From: Dichloromethanomonas sp964477085
Lineage (GTDB): Bacteria > Bacillota > Desulfitobacteriia > Desulfitobacteriales > Syntrophobotulaceae
Direction of reading: 5' to 3'
DNA length: 10,431 nt
NCBI GenBank assembly: GCA_964477085.1
Contig: CAYZDF010000083.1
Coordinates: 1 to 10,431 of the forward strand
Positions 1-6,803 of the stretch are shown here, in pieces (position 1 is the stretch's first letter; every line of letters begins with the position of its first letter). A program made the translations under genes and the position numbers. The notes beneath the pieces were generated by a model that had not been told where the DNA came from, did not search any database, and saw nothing but the letters and a program-made list of their open reading frames with translations.

Positions 1-35
1 AGATATTCTTAAAGATAAAAAAATCACGTAAAAAA

Positions 36-70
36 GTTATTCACAAACATTTTGTATGTTTGTGGATAAC
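36..70. repeat. 35-bp inverted repeat with two head-to-head DnaA boxes
   Basis: The arms GTTATTCACAAACAT (36-50) and ATGTTTGTGGATAAC (56-70) are reverse complements at 14 of 15 positions, separated by the 5-base spacer TTTGT. Each arm begins with a DnaA box, TTATTCACA on plus and perfect TTATCCACA on minus, but the symmetry runs six bases past the boxes. Read on the minus strand, the second arm is followed at once by six T residues (35 down to 30), so the element also resembles an intrinsic terminator or attenuator in the leader of a leftward dnaA transcript. It could simply be a paired DnaA-binding site. Confidence 0.8.
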
Positions 71-157
71 AGACGAAACAAGGTTGAAAATTATACAAAT
101 CCATCAAAAGGAATAATTAACCGAATTGTAAACATATCATAACAAGTTTTCCTATGG

Positions 158-241
158 TTATCAACAGTAAATTAAGGGTATTCACATCACAGAGTGTTGT
201 ATACAAGCCTTATGAACAGCTTTATCTACAACATTTCCACA
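158..241 (+). repeat. Array of five same-strand DnaA-like boxes
   Basis: Five 9-mers resembling TTATCCACA start at 158, 178, 210, 222 and 233, all on the plus strand. Two (158 and 222) differ from consensus at one position and three at two positions. Start-to-start steps are 20, 32, 12 and 11 bp, close to whole helical turns, so bound DnaA would lie on roughly one face of the DNA. The last box ends 21 bp before the rpmH -35 hexamer. The weaker boxes could individually be chance matches in AT-rich DNA; the shared orientation is what supports the group. Confidence 0.55.
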
Positions 242-262
242 AACAGAGAATAATCGAATTTC

Positions 263-292
263 TTGACATCATAAAAAAAAGTAGAGTATAAT
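263..292 (+). promoter_or_regulatory. Consensus sigma-A promoter for rpmH
   Basis: A perfect -35 hexamer TTGACA (263-268) and a perfect -10 hexamer TATAAT (287-292) are separated by 18 bp, with A-rich DNA between them. Transcription should begin near 299-300, giving an rpmH leader of about 57 nt. This is the strongest promoter in the window, as expected for ribosomal protein L34. The adjacent DnaA boxes could let DnaA influence it, but that is inference. Confidence 0.9.
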
Positions 293-356
293 TTTCTGTA
301 GTCTGTTTTTAATAAACGTTTACTTTTTAATCGAAGCTATTAAGGGGGTGTTTGCT

Positions 357-491
357 TTGAAAAGGACATATCAACCAAAATCCCGTCGCCATAAAAGAGT
401 TCATGGTTTTTTGGAAAGAATGAGAACTACAGGCGGTAGAAATGTATTAAAACGTCGTCGTTTGAAAGGTCGTAAGAAGCTATCTGTCTAG
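357..491 (+). CDS. rpmH: Large ribosomal subunit protein bL34
   Basis: This is a 44-residue, very basic protein beginning MKRTYQPKSRRHKRVHGF and ending in a lysine/arginine-rich tail with KGRKKLSV. That matches L34, a small 50S subunit protein that binds 23S rRNA, in both length and pattern. The start is TTG at 357, because the MKRTYQPK family start falls exactly there and a strong Shine-Dalgarno AGGGGGTG (343-350) sits six bases upstream. It is the first gene of the origin-proximal operon, driven by the consensus promoter at 263-292. A terminator-like hairpin follows its stop codon, probably letting L34 be made in excess of the downstream genes. The gene is complete, with no irregularity apart from the TTG start. 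Confidence 0.97.
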   Translation: MKRTYQPKSRRHKRVHGFLERMRTTGGRNVLKRRRLKGRKKLSV

Positions 492-515
492 GGCCGCATG
501 CTTGTGGCCTTTTTT
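492..515 (+). terminator. Intrinsic terminator/attenuator between rpmH and rnpA
   Basis: A 7-bp stem GGCCGCA (492-498) pairs with TGTGGCC (503-509), including one G-U pair, around the 4-base loop TGCT. Six T residues follow (510-515). It begins one base after the rpmH stop codon, while rnpA has no obvious promoter of its own in the short gap. It therefore most likely acts as a partial terminator that lowers rnpA expression relative to rpmH. Read-through efficiency cannot be judged from sequence. Confidence 0.8.
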
Positions 516-549
516 GTACTGCCCTTGTTAGATGACACAGGAGGGCTTT

Positions 550-894
550 ATGCTGCAAAGAAAATACAGAATGCAAAAAAAGGCCGGATTTCAGACAGTA
601 TTTGCCCACGGTAAAAGTTTTACATCTAAGTATGTTGTAATTTACATTATTAAGGGTTGTAATAAACAATACGGATTTATTGCTTCTAAAAAAGTTGGAA
701 ATGCAATCAAACGAAACCGGGCAAAAAGGCTGTTACGTGAAGTTGTACGTTTGAATCAAGATATGATGCGTATTGAATGTCAAATGATCCTGATTGCTCG
801 TACGGCAATTAATGGTGCATCCCTCCAGGACGTTGAAAAATCAGTCCTATATATTTGGAGAAAAGCAGGCATACTAAATGGTCAAAATGATTGA
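550..894 (+). CDS. rnpA: Ribonuclease P protein component
   Basis: This 114-residue basic protein is the protein subunit of RNase P, which binds the catalytic RNA and helps it recognise and cleave the 5' leader of precursor tRNAs in the cytoplasm. The signature lies at residues 47-64, KKVGNAIKRNRAKRLLRE, containing the RNR motif (R55-N56-R57) that contacts the RNA. The length is typical for bacteria. I chose ATG at 550, because AGGAGGG (539-545) is ideally spaced before it. The in-frame ATG at 532 lies upstream of that Shine-Dalgarno and would add only six residues. It follows rpmH behind an attenuator-like hairpin, and its last 17 bases overlap the start of yidD, suggesting translational coupling. 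Confidence 0.96.
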   Translation: MLQRKYRMQKKAGFQTVFAHGKSFTSKYVVIYIIKGCNKQYGFIASKKVGNAIKRNRAKRLLREVVRLNQDMMRIECQMILIARTAINGASLQDVEKSVLYIWRKAGILNGQND

Positions 895-1105
895 GGCAAT
901 TAAAAAGGTTCTTATACTATTAATAATGTTGTATCAGCGGTTTATTTCACCTCTTAAACCGCGTAGTTGCCGATTCTATCCTACGTGTTCGGAATACGCC
1001 TTACAGGCGATAAATAAATATGGAATACTAAAGGGGATGGGTAAATCTGTTATCAGAATGTCGAAGTGTCATCCTTTCCATCCCGGAGGGTATGATCCTG
1101 TTTAA
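878..1105 (+). CDS. yidD: Membrane protein insertion efficiency factor YidD
   Basis: This 75-residue protein of the YidD (UPF0161/DUF37, haemolysin-alpha-like) family is thought to sit on the inner face of the membrane, helping YidC-dependent insertion of membrane proteins. Family hallmarks are CRFYPTCSEYA near residues 31-41 and CHPFHPGGYDPV at the C-terminus, with the conserved cysteines present. The N-terminal 25 or so residues form an amphipathic, partly hydrophobic helix likely to bind the membrane surface. ATG at 878 has AGG eight bases upstream and overlaps the end of rnpA; ATG at 887 is an alternative that would lose three residues. It lies between rnpA and yidC, the usual order, and its stop codon merges into the Shine-Dalgarno of yidC. 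The exact biochemical role of the family is unsettled. Confidence 0.95.
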   Translation: MVKMIEAIKKVLILLIMLYQRFISPLKPRSCRFYPTCSEYALQAINKYGILKGMGKSVIRMSKCHPFHPGGYDPV

Positions 1106-1116
1106 GGAGGGTTTTT

Positions 1117-1815
1117 GTGAGTACAATCGTTCAGGGAATGACCACCTTTCTGGAGTGGTTATTTAATCTTTCCTCGATGATTGGGTTGCCGTACTACGGT
1201 GTGGCTATTATTCTGTTTACAGTTATAATTAAGGTTCTTTTGTATCCGTTAACATGGAAACAGATGACTTCCATGCGGAAGATGACTGAATTACAACCGA
1301 AGATGAAAGAAATCCAAAAAAAGTATGGTAACGATAAACAAAAGCTTAATCAAAAGGTCATGGAATTATATAGTAAAGAAAAAGCAAACCCTTATGCTGG
1401 TTGTCTGCCTATATTGGTACAACTTCCAATTCTATGGGCTTTCTATCAAACACTTTTTAAATTCCCTTATGGAAATGATGCAAGTGTTTGGTTTTTAGGC
1501 TTTAATATTACTCAACCTTATGGTTTTGCTCTATCTTATCATCTATTACTGCCAATTATTGCTGCTCTAACAACTTACCTTATGACCAAAGTATCAACTG
1601 CAACAACGCCTAAGTCCGATTCTGCACCAGCAGGTGCTGAACAAACCCAAAAATTCATGCTAATTTTCATGCCTTTTTTCCTCGCATATATTGTTGCCAC
1701 AGTTCCTTCCGGTTTAGGTATCTATATCGTCACCATGAACGTTATGTCTATTCTGCAGACAATCTATATTAACAAAAAGTTGTTAGCTGAAAAAGAAAAA
1801 GCTAAAGCAGTATAA
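1117..1815 (+). CDS. yidC: Membrane protein insertase YidC/OxaA family
   Basis: This 232-residue insertase places proteins into the cytoplasmic membrane alone or with SecYEG. It has five hydrophobic segments, at about residues 26-46, 97-116, 136-157, 180-197 and 199-218. A charged cytoplasmic helical hairpin lies between the first two (about 48-92, including ELQPKMKEIQKKYG). The family's essential positive charge in the groove is Lys39 rather than the Arg found in Bacillus SpoIIIJ; as I recall, Lys is common in clostridial homologues. There is no lipoprotein signal peptide or lipobox, unlike Bacillus; the N-terminus is a short amphipathic stretch. The start is GTG at 1117, with AAGGAGGG (1104-1111) just upstream. 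In spore formers such proteins also support the forespore-mother cell channel, and jag follows 25 bp later. Confidence 0.96.
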   Translation: MSTIVQGMTTFLEWLFNLSSMIGLPYYGVAIILFTVIIKVLLYPLTWKQMTSMRKMTELQPKMKEIQKKYGNDKQKLNQKVMELYSKEKANPYAGCLPILVQLPILWAFYQTLFKFPYGNDASVWFLGFNITQPYGFALSYHLLLPIIAALTTYLMTKVSTATTPKSDSAPAGAEQTQKFMLIFMPFFLAYIVATVPSGLGIYIVTMNVMSILQTIYINKKLLAEKEKAKAV

Positions 1816-1840
1816 TGACTGTAACTGGAGGGGGTACAAA

Positions 1841-2482
1841 ATGAAGGTAGCTGAAAAAACTGCGAAAACATTGGAAGAAGCTATCGAAGCTTGTTTGTTG
1901 GAACTTGGTGTCAATCGTGATCAAGTCTCTGTTGAAGTCTTGGAGGAGCCCGGAAAGAAAGGCTTATTTGGTCTTTTTGGAAATAAACTGGCTAGAGTCA
2001 AAGTCTCTTATGAAGACGATGCCGGTGCTCTGGCAGCTGATTTTTTAAAGATGCTGACTACTTCAATGTCAGTTGATGCTGATTTTGAAATATTTCGCCG
2101 GGACGAGCACTTTCTAATAAATATTACAGGGTCTGATTTAGGAATACTAATCGGTAGACGGGGAGATACTTTAGAGGCCATTCAATTTCTAACTAACTTG
2201 GCTGTTTCTAAGAAAATTTCAGATCGAACACGAATTATTATTGATGTTGAAGGTTATCGGAAACGTCGTGAAGAAACGTTGGTTAAACTTGCTAAAAGAT
2301 TGGCGGACAAGGTAAAAAAGACGGGTAATCGAATTGTATTAGAACCGATGAGTCCTCAGGAGCGAAGAATTATTCATACCGCTTTACAAAATGAATGGAA
2401 AATATCCACTTTTAGCGAAGGTGAAGAACCTCATCGCAGGGTAGTTATTTCTTTAAAACGTGGTAATAAAGATGTTTCATAA
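1841..2482 (+). CDS. jag: RNA-binding protein Jag/KhpB (Jag-N, KH and R3H domains)
   Basis: This 213-residue RNA-binding protein is also called KhpB or EloR; in other Firmicutes it acts with KhpA and influences cell elongation and division. Three domains are visible. The Jag-N domain (about 1-52) carries the GLFGLFGNKLARV signature. A KH domain contains the GRRG loop at 105-108. A C-terminal R3H domain carries R175-x3-H179 within the stretch PQERRIIHTALQNE. The start codon at 1841 has the strong site GGAGGGGG (1827-1834). It is the last gene of the rpmH-rnpA-yidD-yidC-jag cluster, closed three bases later by a strong terminator. The pairing with yidC is conserved across Firmicutes; its RNA targets cannot be read from the sequence. 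Confidence 0.95.
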   Translation: MKVAEKTAKTLEEAIEACLLELGVNRDQVSVEVLEEPGKKGLFGLFGNKLARVKVSYEDDAGALAADFLKMLTTSMSVDADFEIFRRDEHFLINITGSDLGILIGRRGDTLEAIQFLTNLAVSKKISDRTRIIIDVEGYRKRREETLVKLAKRLADKVKKTGNRIVLEPMSPQERRIIHTALQNEWKISTFSEGEEPHRRVVISLKRGNKDVS

Positions 2483-2484
2483 AT

Positions 2485-2506
2485 AAAAGGGGGCAACCCC
2501 TTTTTT
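2485..2506 (+). terminator. Rho-independent terminator after jag
   Basis: A perfect 8-bp stem AAAAGGGG (2485-2492) and CCCCTTTT (2497-2504) is capped by a stable GNRA-type tetraloop GCAA, and the T run extends to 2506. It lies three bases after the jag stop codon and ends the first operon. The A-rich left arm means it could also work weakly on the minus strand, but no minus-strand gene reads into it. Confidence 0.93.
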
Positions 2507-2525
2507 CATACCCATATGCATATAT

Positions 2526-2554
2526 TTGACTAACATATAGACAATACAAATAGT
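2526..2554 (+). promoter_or_regulatory. Possible promoter for mnmE-mnmG-rsmG
   Basis: TTGACT (2526-2531, five of six matches to -35) lies 17 bp before AATAGT (2549-2554, four of six matches to -10). It sits between the jag terminator and the mnmE start, where a promoter is needed if the terminator is efficient. The -10 match is poor, so this is a candidate only. Confidence 0.35.
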
Positions 2555-2586
2555 GCAACGAAGTTTTCTGTATTCTGGAGTGAATA

Positions 2587-3969
2587 ATGATGGATGAAAC
2601 AATTGTTGCCCTGGCTACTCCTCCAGGAGAGGGGGCTATACATATTGTCAGGCTTAGCGGAAAGTATTCGGGAACAATAGTAGACCAATGCTTTAGACCG
2701 ATAAATCAAGAAAAGTGGCAGTCTGACAGCACCTTTACCCTTCATTTAGGGTGGTTTTTTGATGGAGATATCAAGGTGGATCAAGTTTTGGTTTCGAGAA
2801 TGAAAGGACCATACTCTTTTACAGGTGAAGATATTTATGAGATCAATTGCCATGGTGGAATGATTCCTGCCAAACGTATTATTGAAGCCTGTCTTCGTCA
2901 AGGAGCCAGATTATCTGATGCAGGAGAGTTTACGAAACGAGCTTTTCTAAATGGGAAGATCGATTTAGTTCAGGCAGAAGCTGTCGTTGATCTTATTTCA
3001 GCACGAACTGAACTTTCTGCAGATTTGGCCCTCCTTCAACTTGGTGGGAGTCTGTCCTTGAGAATCAACGAAGTTCGGTTGGATATTTTGGATATACTAT
3101 CTTATATAGAAGCAACAATTGATTTCCCTGAAGATGAAATTGATGATTTAGCTTTGACTGAGTTATATGAAAAATTAGTCAAAGCGAAAGAAAAAGCACT
3201 AGAGATATTTAAAGGAAGTAAGACGGGAAAGGTCATTAGAGAAGGTCTATCTACCGTTATTGCCGGCCGACCAAATGTTGGCAAGTCCAGTCTCTTAAAT
3301 GCTTTATTAAGAGAAGAAAGAGCTATCGTAACTGATATTCCAGGGACAACACGGGATGAAATCCATGAGTATGTTAAAGTTGGTGAAGTATTACTTCATT
3401 TGATTGATACTGCTGGAATCAGAGAGAGCCAAGATCCAGTGGAAATGATTGGAATAGAACGAGCCTGGAAGGCATTAAATATAGCTGATGTCGTTCTCCT
3501 CTTATTGGATGCAACTGAATTAAACGCGCATAGACTTACCAATGAAGAAAAAAGTATTCTGGAAGAATATGCAAAGAAAACTATTGTCCTGATTAATAAG
3601 ATCGATCTCGTTCCTCAATTTAATTTTGATGAATCATTTCTTCCGCCAGATGTTTGTACTCTTCCATTTTCGGTTAAAGACAATGTTGGTTTCGCTGAAT
3701 TAGAGGAAGAGATTCTACGCCGTGTATTTGAAGGGGTTTCTTCGATATCAGCTGAACCTCTTCTATCGAATATCCGTCAGATACTAGCTTTAGAGAACTG
3801 TCTTCATTCTTTGGAACAAGCAATGGAAGCTGTTTATGCCAATGTTCCGTTTGACCTTGTATCTATCGACGTCCGATCTGCCCTTGAGGAGATCTCATCG
3901 ATTACAGGTCATAATGTGCAAGAGGACTTATTAACGAATATTTTTACACGATTCTGTATTGGAAAGTAG
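2587..3969 (+). CDS. mnmE: tRNA modification GTPase MnmE (TrmE)
   Basis: This 460-residue GTPase works with MnmG to install the cnm5/cmnm5 group on the wobble uridine U34 of certain tRNAs, using a tetrahydrofolate one-carbon donor. The N-terminal folate-binding domain spans about 1-120. The helical domain is split around a G domain whose motifs are all intact: G1 GRPNVGKSS (227-235), G2 GTTRDE (253-258), G3 DTAG (274-277) and G4 NKID (337-340). The protein ends in the conserved CIGK, with Cys457 as the family's catalytic or structural cysteine. Either ATG at 2587 or ATG at 2590 could be used; GGAG at 2578-2581 fits both. It starts a new transcription unit after the jag terminator, and mnmG follows seven bases after its stop, matching their joint function. 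Confidence 0.97.
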   Translation: MMDETIVALATPPGEGAIHIVRLSGKYSGTIVDQCFRPINQEKWQSDSTFTLHLGWFFDGDIKVDQVLVSRMKGPYSFTGEDIYEINCHGGMIPAKRIIEACLRQGARLSDAGEFTKRAFLNGKIDLVQAEAVVDLISARTELSADLALLQLGGSLSLRINEVRLDILDILSYIEATIDFPEDEIDDLALTELYEKLVKAKEKALEIFKGSKTGKVIREGLSTVIAGRPNVGKSSLLNALLREERAIVTDIPGTTRDEIHEYVKVGEVLLHLIDTAGIRESQDPVEMIGIERAWKALNIADVVLLLLDATELNAHRLTNEEKSILEEYAKKTIVLINKIDLVPQFNFDESFLPPDVCTLPFSVKDNVGFAELEEEILRRVFEGVSSISAEPLLSNIRQILALENCLHSLEQAMEAVYANVPFDLVSIDVRSALEEISSITGHNVQEDLLTNIFTRFCIGK

Positions 3970-3976
3970 GTTTGGC

Positions 3977-5890
3977 GTGGAATACTTTGCAGGAAAATTC
4001 GATGTAATAGTTGTCGGGGCTGGACATGCAGGCTGTGAGGCTGCTCTCGCCTCAGCTCGCATGGGTTGTGATACCTTACTGATTACAATAAATTTAGATC
4101 GTGTTGCTAATATGCCATGTAACCCTTCGATCGGTGGTCCTGCTAAAGGGCATTTAGTTAAAGAGATTGATGCTCTTGGAGGACAGATGGGAATTACCGC
4201 TGATCGTACATCGCTTCAGTCTCGATTACTGAATACGGGTAAAGGTCCGGCAGTTCATGCTATACGTATTCAATCTGATAAAAAAGCTTATCACTTAAAT
4301 ATGTTAGAGGTTTTATATAATCGACCGAACCTGACTCTCATTCAAGCACTAGTGGAAAGGATATCGTTAAAGAAAGATCGAATCAACGGAGTGGTAACCA
4401 GAACTGGTGCTCGATTTGAGGCTTCATCTGTTGTCATAACAAGTGGTACCTATCTTAGAAGTAAGATTATTATTGGGGAAGCTGTATATGAGGGTGGACC
4501 AAGCGGAGACATTCCTTCTTTTTCTTTGTCCCAGAGTTTGAAAGAGTTGGGACTAGTCCTTGGACGGTTTAAGACCGGTACTCCCCCAAGGATCCAAAAG
4601 AGCTCTGTGGACTTCACAAAATTTGTTGTACAACCTGGTGATAGCAATCCTCGGAGATTCTCTTTTATTCCGACAGAGAGTATGTTTTGGGGTAAGAATC
4701 CTGAAAAACAGCTGCCATGCTGGTTGGGTTATACCACTACGGAGACACATTGTATTATTCGTGATAATTTACATCGAGCTCCTCTTTATACGGGTGTTGT
4801 TGAGGGAATTGGTCCGCGTTACTGTCCTTCAATAGAAGATAAAGTTGTACGTTTTGCTCAAAGGGAGGCTCATCAAGTTTTTTTAGAGCCTGAAGGAATA
4901 GATAGTGAAGAACTTTATGTCGCTGGGCTTTCTACTAGTCTGCCCGAAGAAATTCAACTAAAGTTCTTTCGTAGTATTCCTGGTTTGGAAAATGTAAGGA
5001 TATTACGCCCCGGATATGCAATCGAATATGACTATGTCAAACCTTATCAGCTATCTTTAACTCTTGAAGTAAAGGCTATCCCTAATCTTTTTACAGCCGG
5101 ACAGCTAAATGGAACCTCAGGTTATGAAGAAGCTGCTGCCCAAGGCTTGCTTGCTGGACTCAACGCCGCTCTAAAAGCAAAAGGTAAGGAGCAATTTGTT
5201 TTAAAGCGATCTGAATGTTATCTTGGAGTACTTATTGATGACTTAGTCAACAAGGAGATCCGGGAACCGTACCGATTATTGACTTCTCGAGCAGAATACC
5301 GGTTGCTTCTCAGACAAGATAATGCAGATCTGCGTCTTACCGAAAAAGGACGGAAAGTCGGGTTGGTTGATGACCAAAGATGGGAGCTTTTTGAGAAGAA
5401 AGTTAAGGATTTAGAGGCAATCTCTCAACTTTGGCGAGATGAGAGTTTTTCTCCGTTGGATACAGATGTTCAGGAGATTCTCTTACGCATTGGATCATCT
5501 CCATTAAAAAGTGGAATTAAGGCAGAAGAATTGATCAAAAGACCGGAGATCTCAATCGAACATATGTACGAGTTAATAGATGAGTTAAAGTCGTATGAAC
5601 ACGAGGTTTTGGAGGAGGCATCCATTCAAGCTAAATATCAGGGTTATATTGATAAACAACGTGATGAAGTGGATCGTTTCATTCGGATGGAAGAGAAAAG
5701 CCTTCCTCTGGATATTGAGTACAAACTGATTCGAGGATTATCTAATGAAGCTGTACAAAGATTAAGTGAAGTCAGACCTGTGAGCGTGGGTCAAGCATCG
5801 CGGATTAGCGGTGTTAATCCTGCAGACATTTCTGTTTTACTGATATACCTTGAACAAAGAAGAAGAGGGATACCAAATGCTTCAGAATAA
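3977..5890 (+). CDS. mnmG: tRNA uridine-5-carboxymethylaminomethyl modification enzyme MnmG (GidA)
   Basis: This FAD-dependent partner of MnmE supplies the redox and amine-transfer half of U34 wobble modification in the cytoplasm. With a GTG start at 3977 it is 637 residues, the normal length. The FAD-binding GAGHAG lies at 14-19, followed by the NPSIGGPAKGH stretch with Cys48. GPRYCPSIEDK carries Cys283, and the second family signature GYEEAAAQGLLAG lies near 383-394. The C-terminal helical MnmE/tRNA-binding region begins around 435 (SRAEYRLLLRQDNADLRLT). GTG at 3977 gives the usual N-terminus (MEYFAGKFDVIVVGAG) and has AGTAGG (3965-3970) upstream. TTG at 3959 would overlap mnmE and lacks a ribosome site. 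The gene is intact and overlaps rsmG by 14 bases. Confidence 0.96.
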   Translation: MEYFAGKFDVIVVGAGHAGCEAALASARMGCDTLLITINLDRVANMPCNPSIGGPAKGHLVKEIDALGGQMGITADRTSLQSRLLNTGKGPAVHAIRIQSDKKAYHLNMLEVLYNRPNLTLIQALVERISLKKDRINGVVTRTGARFEASSVVITSGTYLRSKIIIGEAVYEGGPSGDIPSFSLSQSLKELGLVLGRFKTGTPPRIQKSSVDFTKFVVQPGDSNPRRFSFIPTESMFWGKNPEKQLPCWLGYTTTETHCIIRDNLHRAPLYTGVVEGIGPRYCPSIEDKVVRFAQREAHQVFLEPEGIDSEELYVAGLSTSLPEEIQLKFFRSIPGLENVRILRPGYAIEYDYVKPYQLSLTLEVKAIPNLFTAGQLNGTSGYEEAAAQGLLAGLNAALKAKGKEQFVLKRSECYLGVLIDDLVNKEIREPYRLLTSRAEYRLLLRQDNADLRLTEKGRKVGLVDDQRWELFEKKVKDLEAISQLWRDESFSPLDTDVQEILLRIGSSPLKSGIKAEELIKRPEISIEHMYELIDELKSYEHEVLEEASIQAKYQGYIDKQRDEVDRFIRMEEKSLPLDIEYKLIRGLSNEAVQRLSEVRPVSVGQASRISGVNPADISVLLIYLEQRRRGIPNASE

Positions 5891-6635
5891 TACCAAGTTT
5901 GAGATTACTGAAAAAGTAGAAAATTTAAAACTCATGGCACGGGATAGATTTCAGTTAAACTTGACTCCAGATCAACTAGATCAGTTTGCTTCTTATACAA
6001 ACTTATTGCTTGATTGGAACGAGAGAGTAAATCTTACTGCAATTACAAATATTGGTGAAATAATGATTAAGCACTTTCTCGATTCACTAGTTTTTGTTCA
6101 ATGGCTCAATAATTATTATGCTTCAACGAAGATAAAATTTGCAGACCTTGGAACGGGTGCAGGGTTCCCCGGTATTCCTATTAAGATCATGATGCCTGAA
6201 GCTTATGTTGTATTAATAGACTCCTTAGCCAAAAGGCTAACTTTCTTGGAAGAAGTTATAGGTCAGCTTAATCTAACTAATATTCGGACCTATCATGCCA
6301 GGGCTGAAGATATTGGCCAAAATCCATTGTACCGAGAAACATTTGATATTGTTACGGCCAGGGCTGTAGCAGAATTACCCGTACTATTAGAATATACGAT
6401 ACCCTTACTTAAGGTGGGAGGTAGACTTTTTGCCGCCAAAGGAGTTGAACCAGAGAACGAAGTTGGAATGGCGAAGAATGCTCTGAAGATTCTAAAATGT
6501 GAACTTGAGCATATGGAGAAATATTGGTTAGCTGAAGGTGCAGATAACCGCTCTCTACTGATTATTAAGAAAGTGGATATTACTTCATCCAAATATCCAC
6601 GCCAATCCGGAAAACCAAAAAAGAATCCGCTATAA
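5877..6635 (+). CDS. rsmG: 16S rRNA (guanine-527-N7)-methyltransferase RsmG (GidB)
   Basis: This 252-residue SAM-dependent methyltransferase makes m7G527 in 16S rRNA; in other bacteria, losing it causes low-level streptomycin resistance. The conserved LLLDWNERVNLTAI occurs at about 43-56. The SAM-binding motif I, DLGTGAGFPGIPIKI, spans 90-104, followed by IDS around 114-116 and TARAVAELP around 160-168. The C-terminus ends in YPRQSGKPKKNPL, a family trait. I chose ATG at 5877 because AGAGGGA (5864-5870) is well placed; TTG at 5850 lacks a site. Its start overlaps the end of mnmG by 14 bases, implying coupling. It ends the modification operon and is followed by a terminator. In many Firmicutes noc comes next, but here it does not. 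Confidence 0.96.
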   Translation: MLQNNTKFEITEKVENLKLMARDRFQLNLTPDQLDQFASYTNLLLDWNERVNLTAITNIGEIMIKHFLDSLVFVQWLNNYYASTKIKFADLGTGAGFPGIPIKIMMPEAYVVLIDSLAKRLTFLEEVIGQLNLTNIRTYHARAEDIGQNPLYRETFDIVTARAVAELPVLLEYTIPLLKVGGRLFAAKGVEPENEVGMAKNALKILKCELEHMEKYWLAEGADNRSLLIIKKVDITSSKYPRQSGKPKKNPL

Positions 6636-6671
6636 TTTTATTTTAATGATTTGTTTGTTCTACTGATTTCG

Positions 6672-6683
6672 TTTTCTAGAAAA
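6672..6683. repeat. 12-bp perfect palindrome TTTTCTAGAAAA
   Basis: The sequence TTTTCTAGAAAA is perfectly self-complementary and sits nine bases after the parS-like half-site at 6656-6663, upstream of parA. It has no loop, so it looks more like a protein-binding site than an RNA hairpin. AT-rich palindromes of this size occur by chance; no function is claimed. Confidence 0.4.
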
Positions 6684-6693
6684 GTACTAATGC

Positions 6694-6724
6694 AAAAAGC
6701 GATCTCTTTGCAGAACGCTTTTTT
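6694..6724 (+). terminator. Rho-independent terminator after rsmG
   Basis: AAAAAGCG (6694-6701) pairs with CGCTTTTT (6716-6723). The stem continues, after one A-A mismatch, with TCT (6703-6705) and AGA (6712-6714), leaving a six-base loop. A T run is built into the 3' arm and more T-rich DNA follows. It lies 58 bases after the rsmG stop and separates the modification operon from parA-parB. Confidence 0.8.
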
Positions 6725-6797
6725 AAATTTTTTAACTATAATATATAATCAACAATAGGAACTTTAAACTATTGGTTTTATTATCTTTAATTGATAG

Positions 6798-6803
6798 TAT
6801 AAT
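6798..6803 (+). promoter_or_regulatory. Possible -10 box for parA-parB
   Basis: A perfect TATAAT lies 49 bases before the parA start codon. No good -35 is found at normal spacing: TTGGTT (6772-6777) would need a 20-bp gap, and TTTTAT (6776-6781) gives 16 bp. The region is AT-rich and contains other TATAAT hexamers (6737-6742 and 6744-6749), so the assignment is weak. Confidence 0.3.

Larger units (their letters stand above)
36..241. other. oriC: oriC-type DnaA-box region between the presumed dnaA and rpmH
   Basis: This gene-free, AT-rich stretch carries several matches to the DnaA box TTATCCACA. One is perfect on the minus strand (61-69). One-mismatch boxes lie on the plus strand at 37-45 (TTATTCACA), 158-166 (TTATCAACA) and 222-230 (TTATCTACA). 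Two-mismatch boxes lie at 178-186, 210-218 and 233-241. In Firmicutes, DnaA-box clusters flank dnaA, and the side facing rpmH is a known part of the bipartite origin; the rpmH-rnpA order to the right fits that layout. The dnaA gene and the unwinding element are not in the window, so this is at most one half of the origin. The clustering is seen directly; the origin role is inferred from context. Confidence 0.8.

Noticed and set aside
90..118. Possible leftward dnaA promoter (TATAAT on the minus strand at 95-90)
   Set aside because: The -10 is perfect, but no TTGACA-like hexamer lies 16-18 bp upstream on that strand, and TATAAT is frequent in such AT-rich DNA. Kept only as context for the hairpin finding.
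197..206. Palindrome TTGTATACAA within the DnaA-box region
   Set aside because: It is only 10 bp, does not extend, and does not match a known origin element; probably chance.
532..549. Upstream ATG start for rnpA
   Set aside because: The Shine-Dalgarno at 539-545 would lie inside the coding sequence, and ATG at 550 is ideally spaced from it.
731..741. parS-like fragment TGTTACGTGAA inside rnpA
   Set aside because: Only ACGTGAA aligns with parS; the left half does not fit with correct spacing and the region is constrained by coding.
1059..1065. Spo0A-box heptamer TGTCGAA inside yidD
   Set aside because: A single 7-base match within a conserved coding region, not near a promoter, is expected by chance.
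2514..2523. Palindrome ATATGCATAT upstream of mnmE
   Set aside because: It is a short AT-rich 10-bp palindrome with no second copy and no recognised binding-site pattern.
3959..3976. TTG start for mnmG overlapping mnmE
   Set aside because: It has no ribosome-binding site, and the GTG at 3977 gives the family's usual N-terminus.
5850..5876. TTG start for rsmG
   Set aside because: There is no Shine-Dalgarno before it; AGAGGGA at 5864-5870 points to ATG 5877.
6293..6592. Open frame of 99 codons on the minus strand inside rsmG
   Set aside because: It lies wholly within a well-supported conserved gene, has no family resemblance, and looks like a by-product of the rsmG codons. The same applies to the other opposite-strand frames inside mnmE, mnmG, parA, DUF554 and yyaC.
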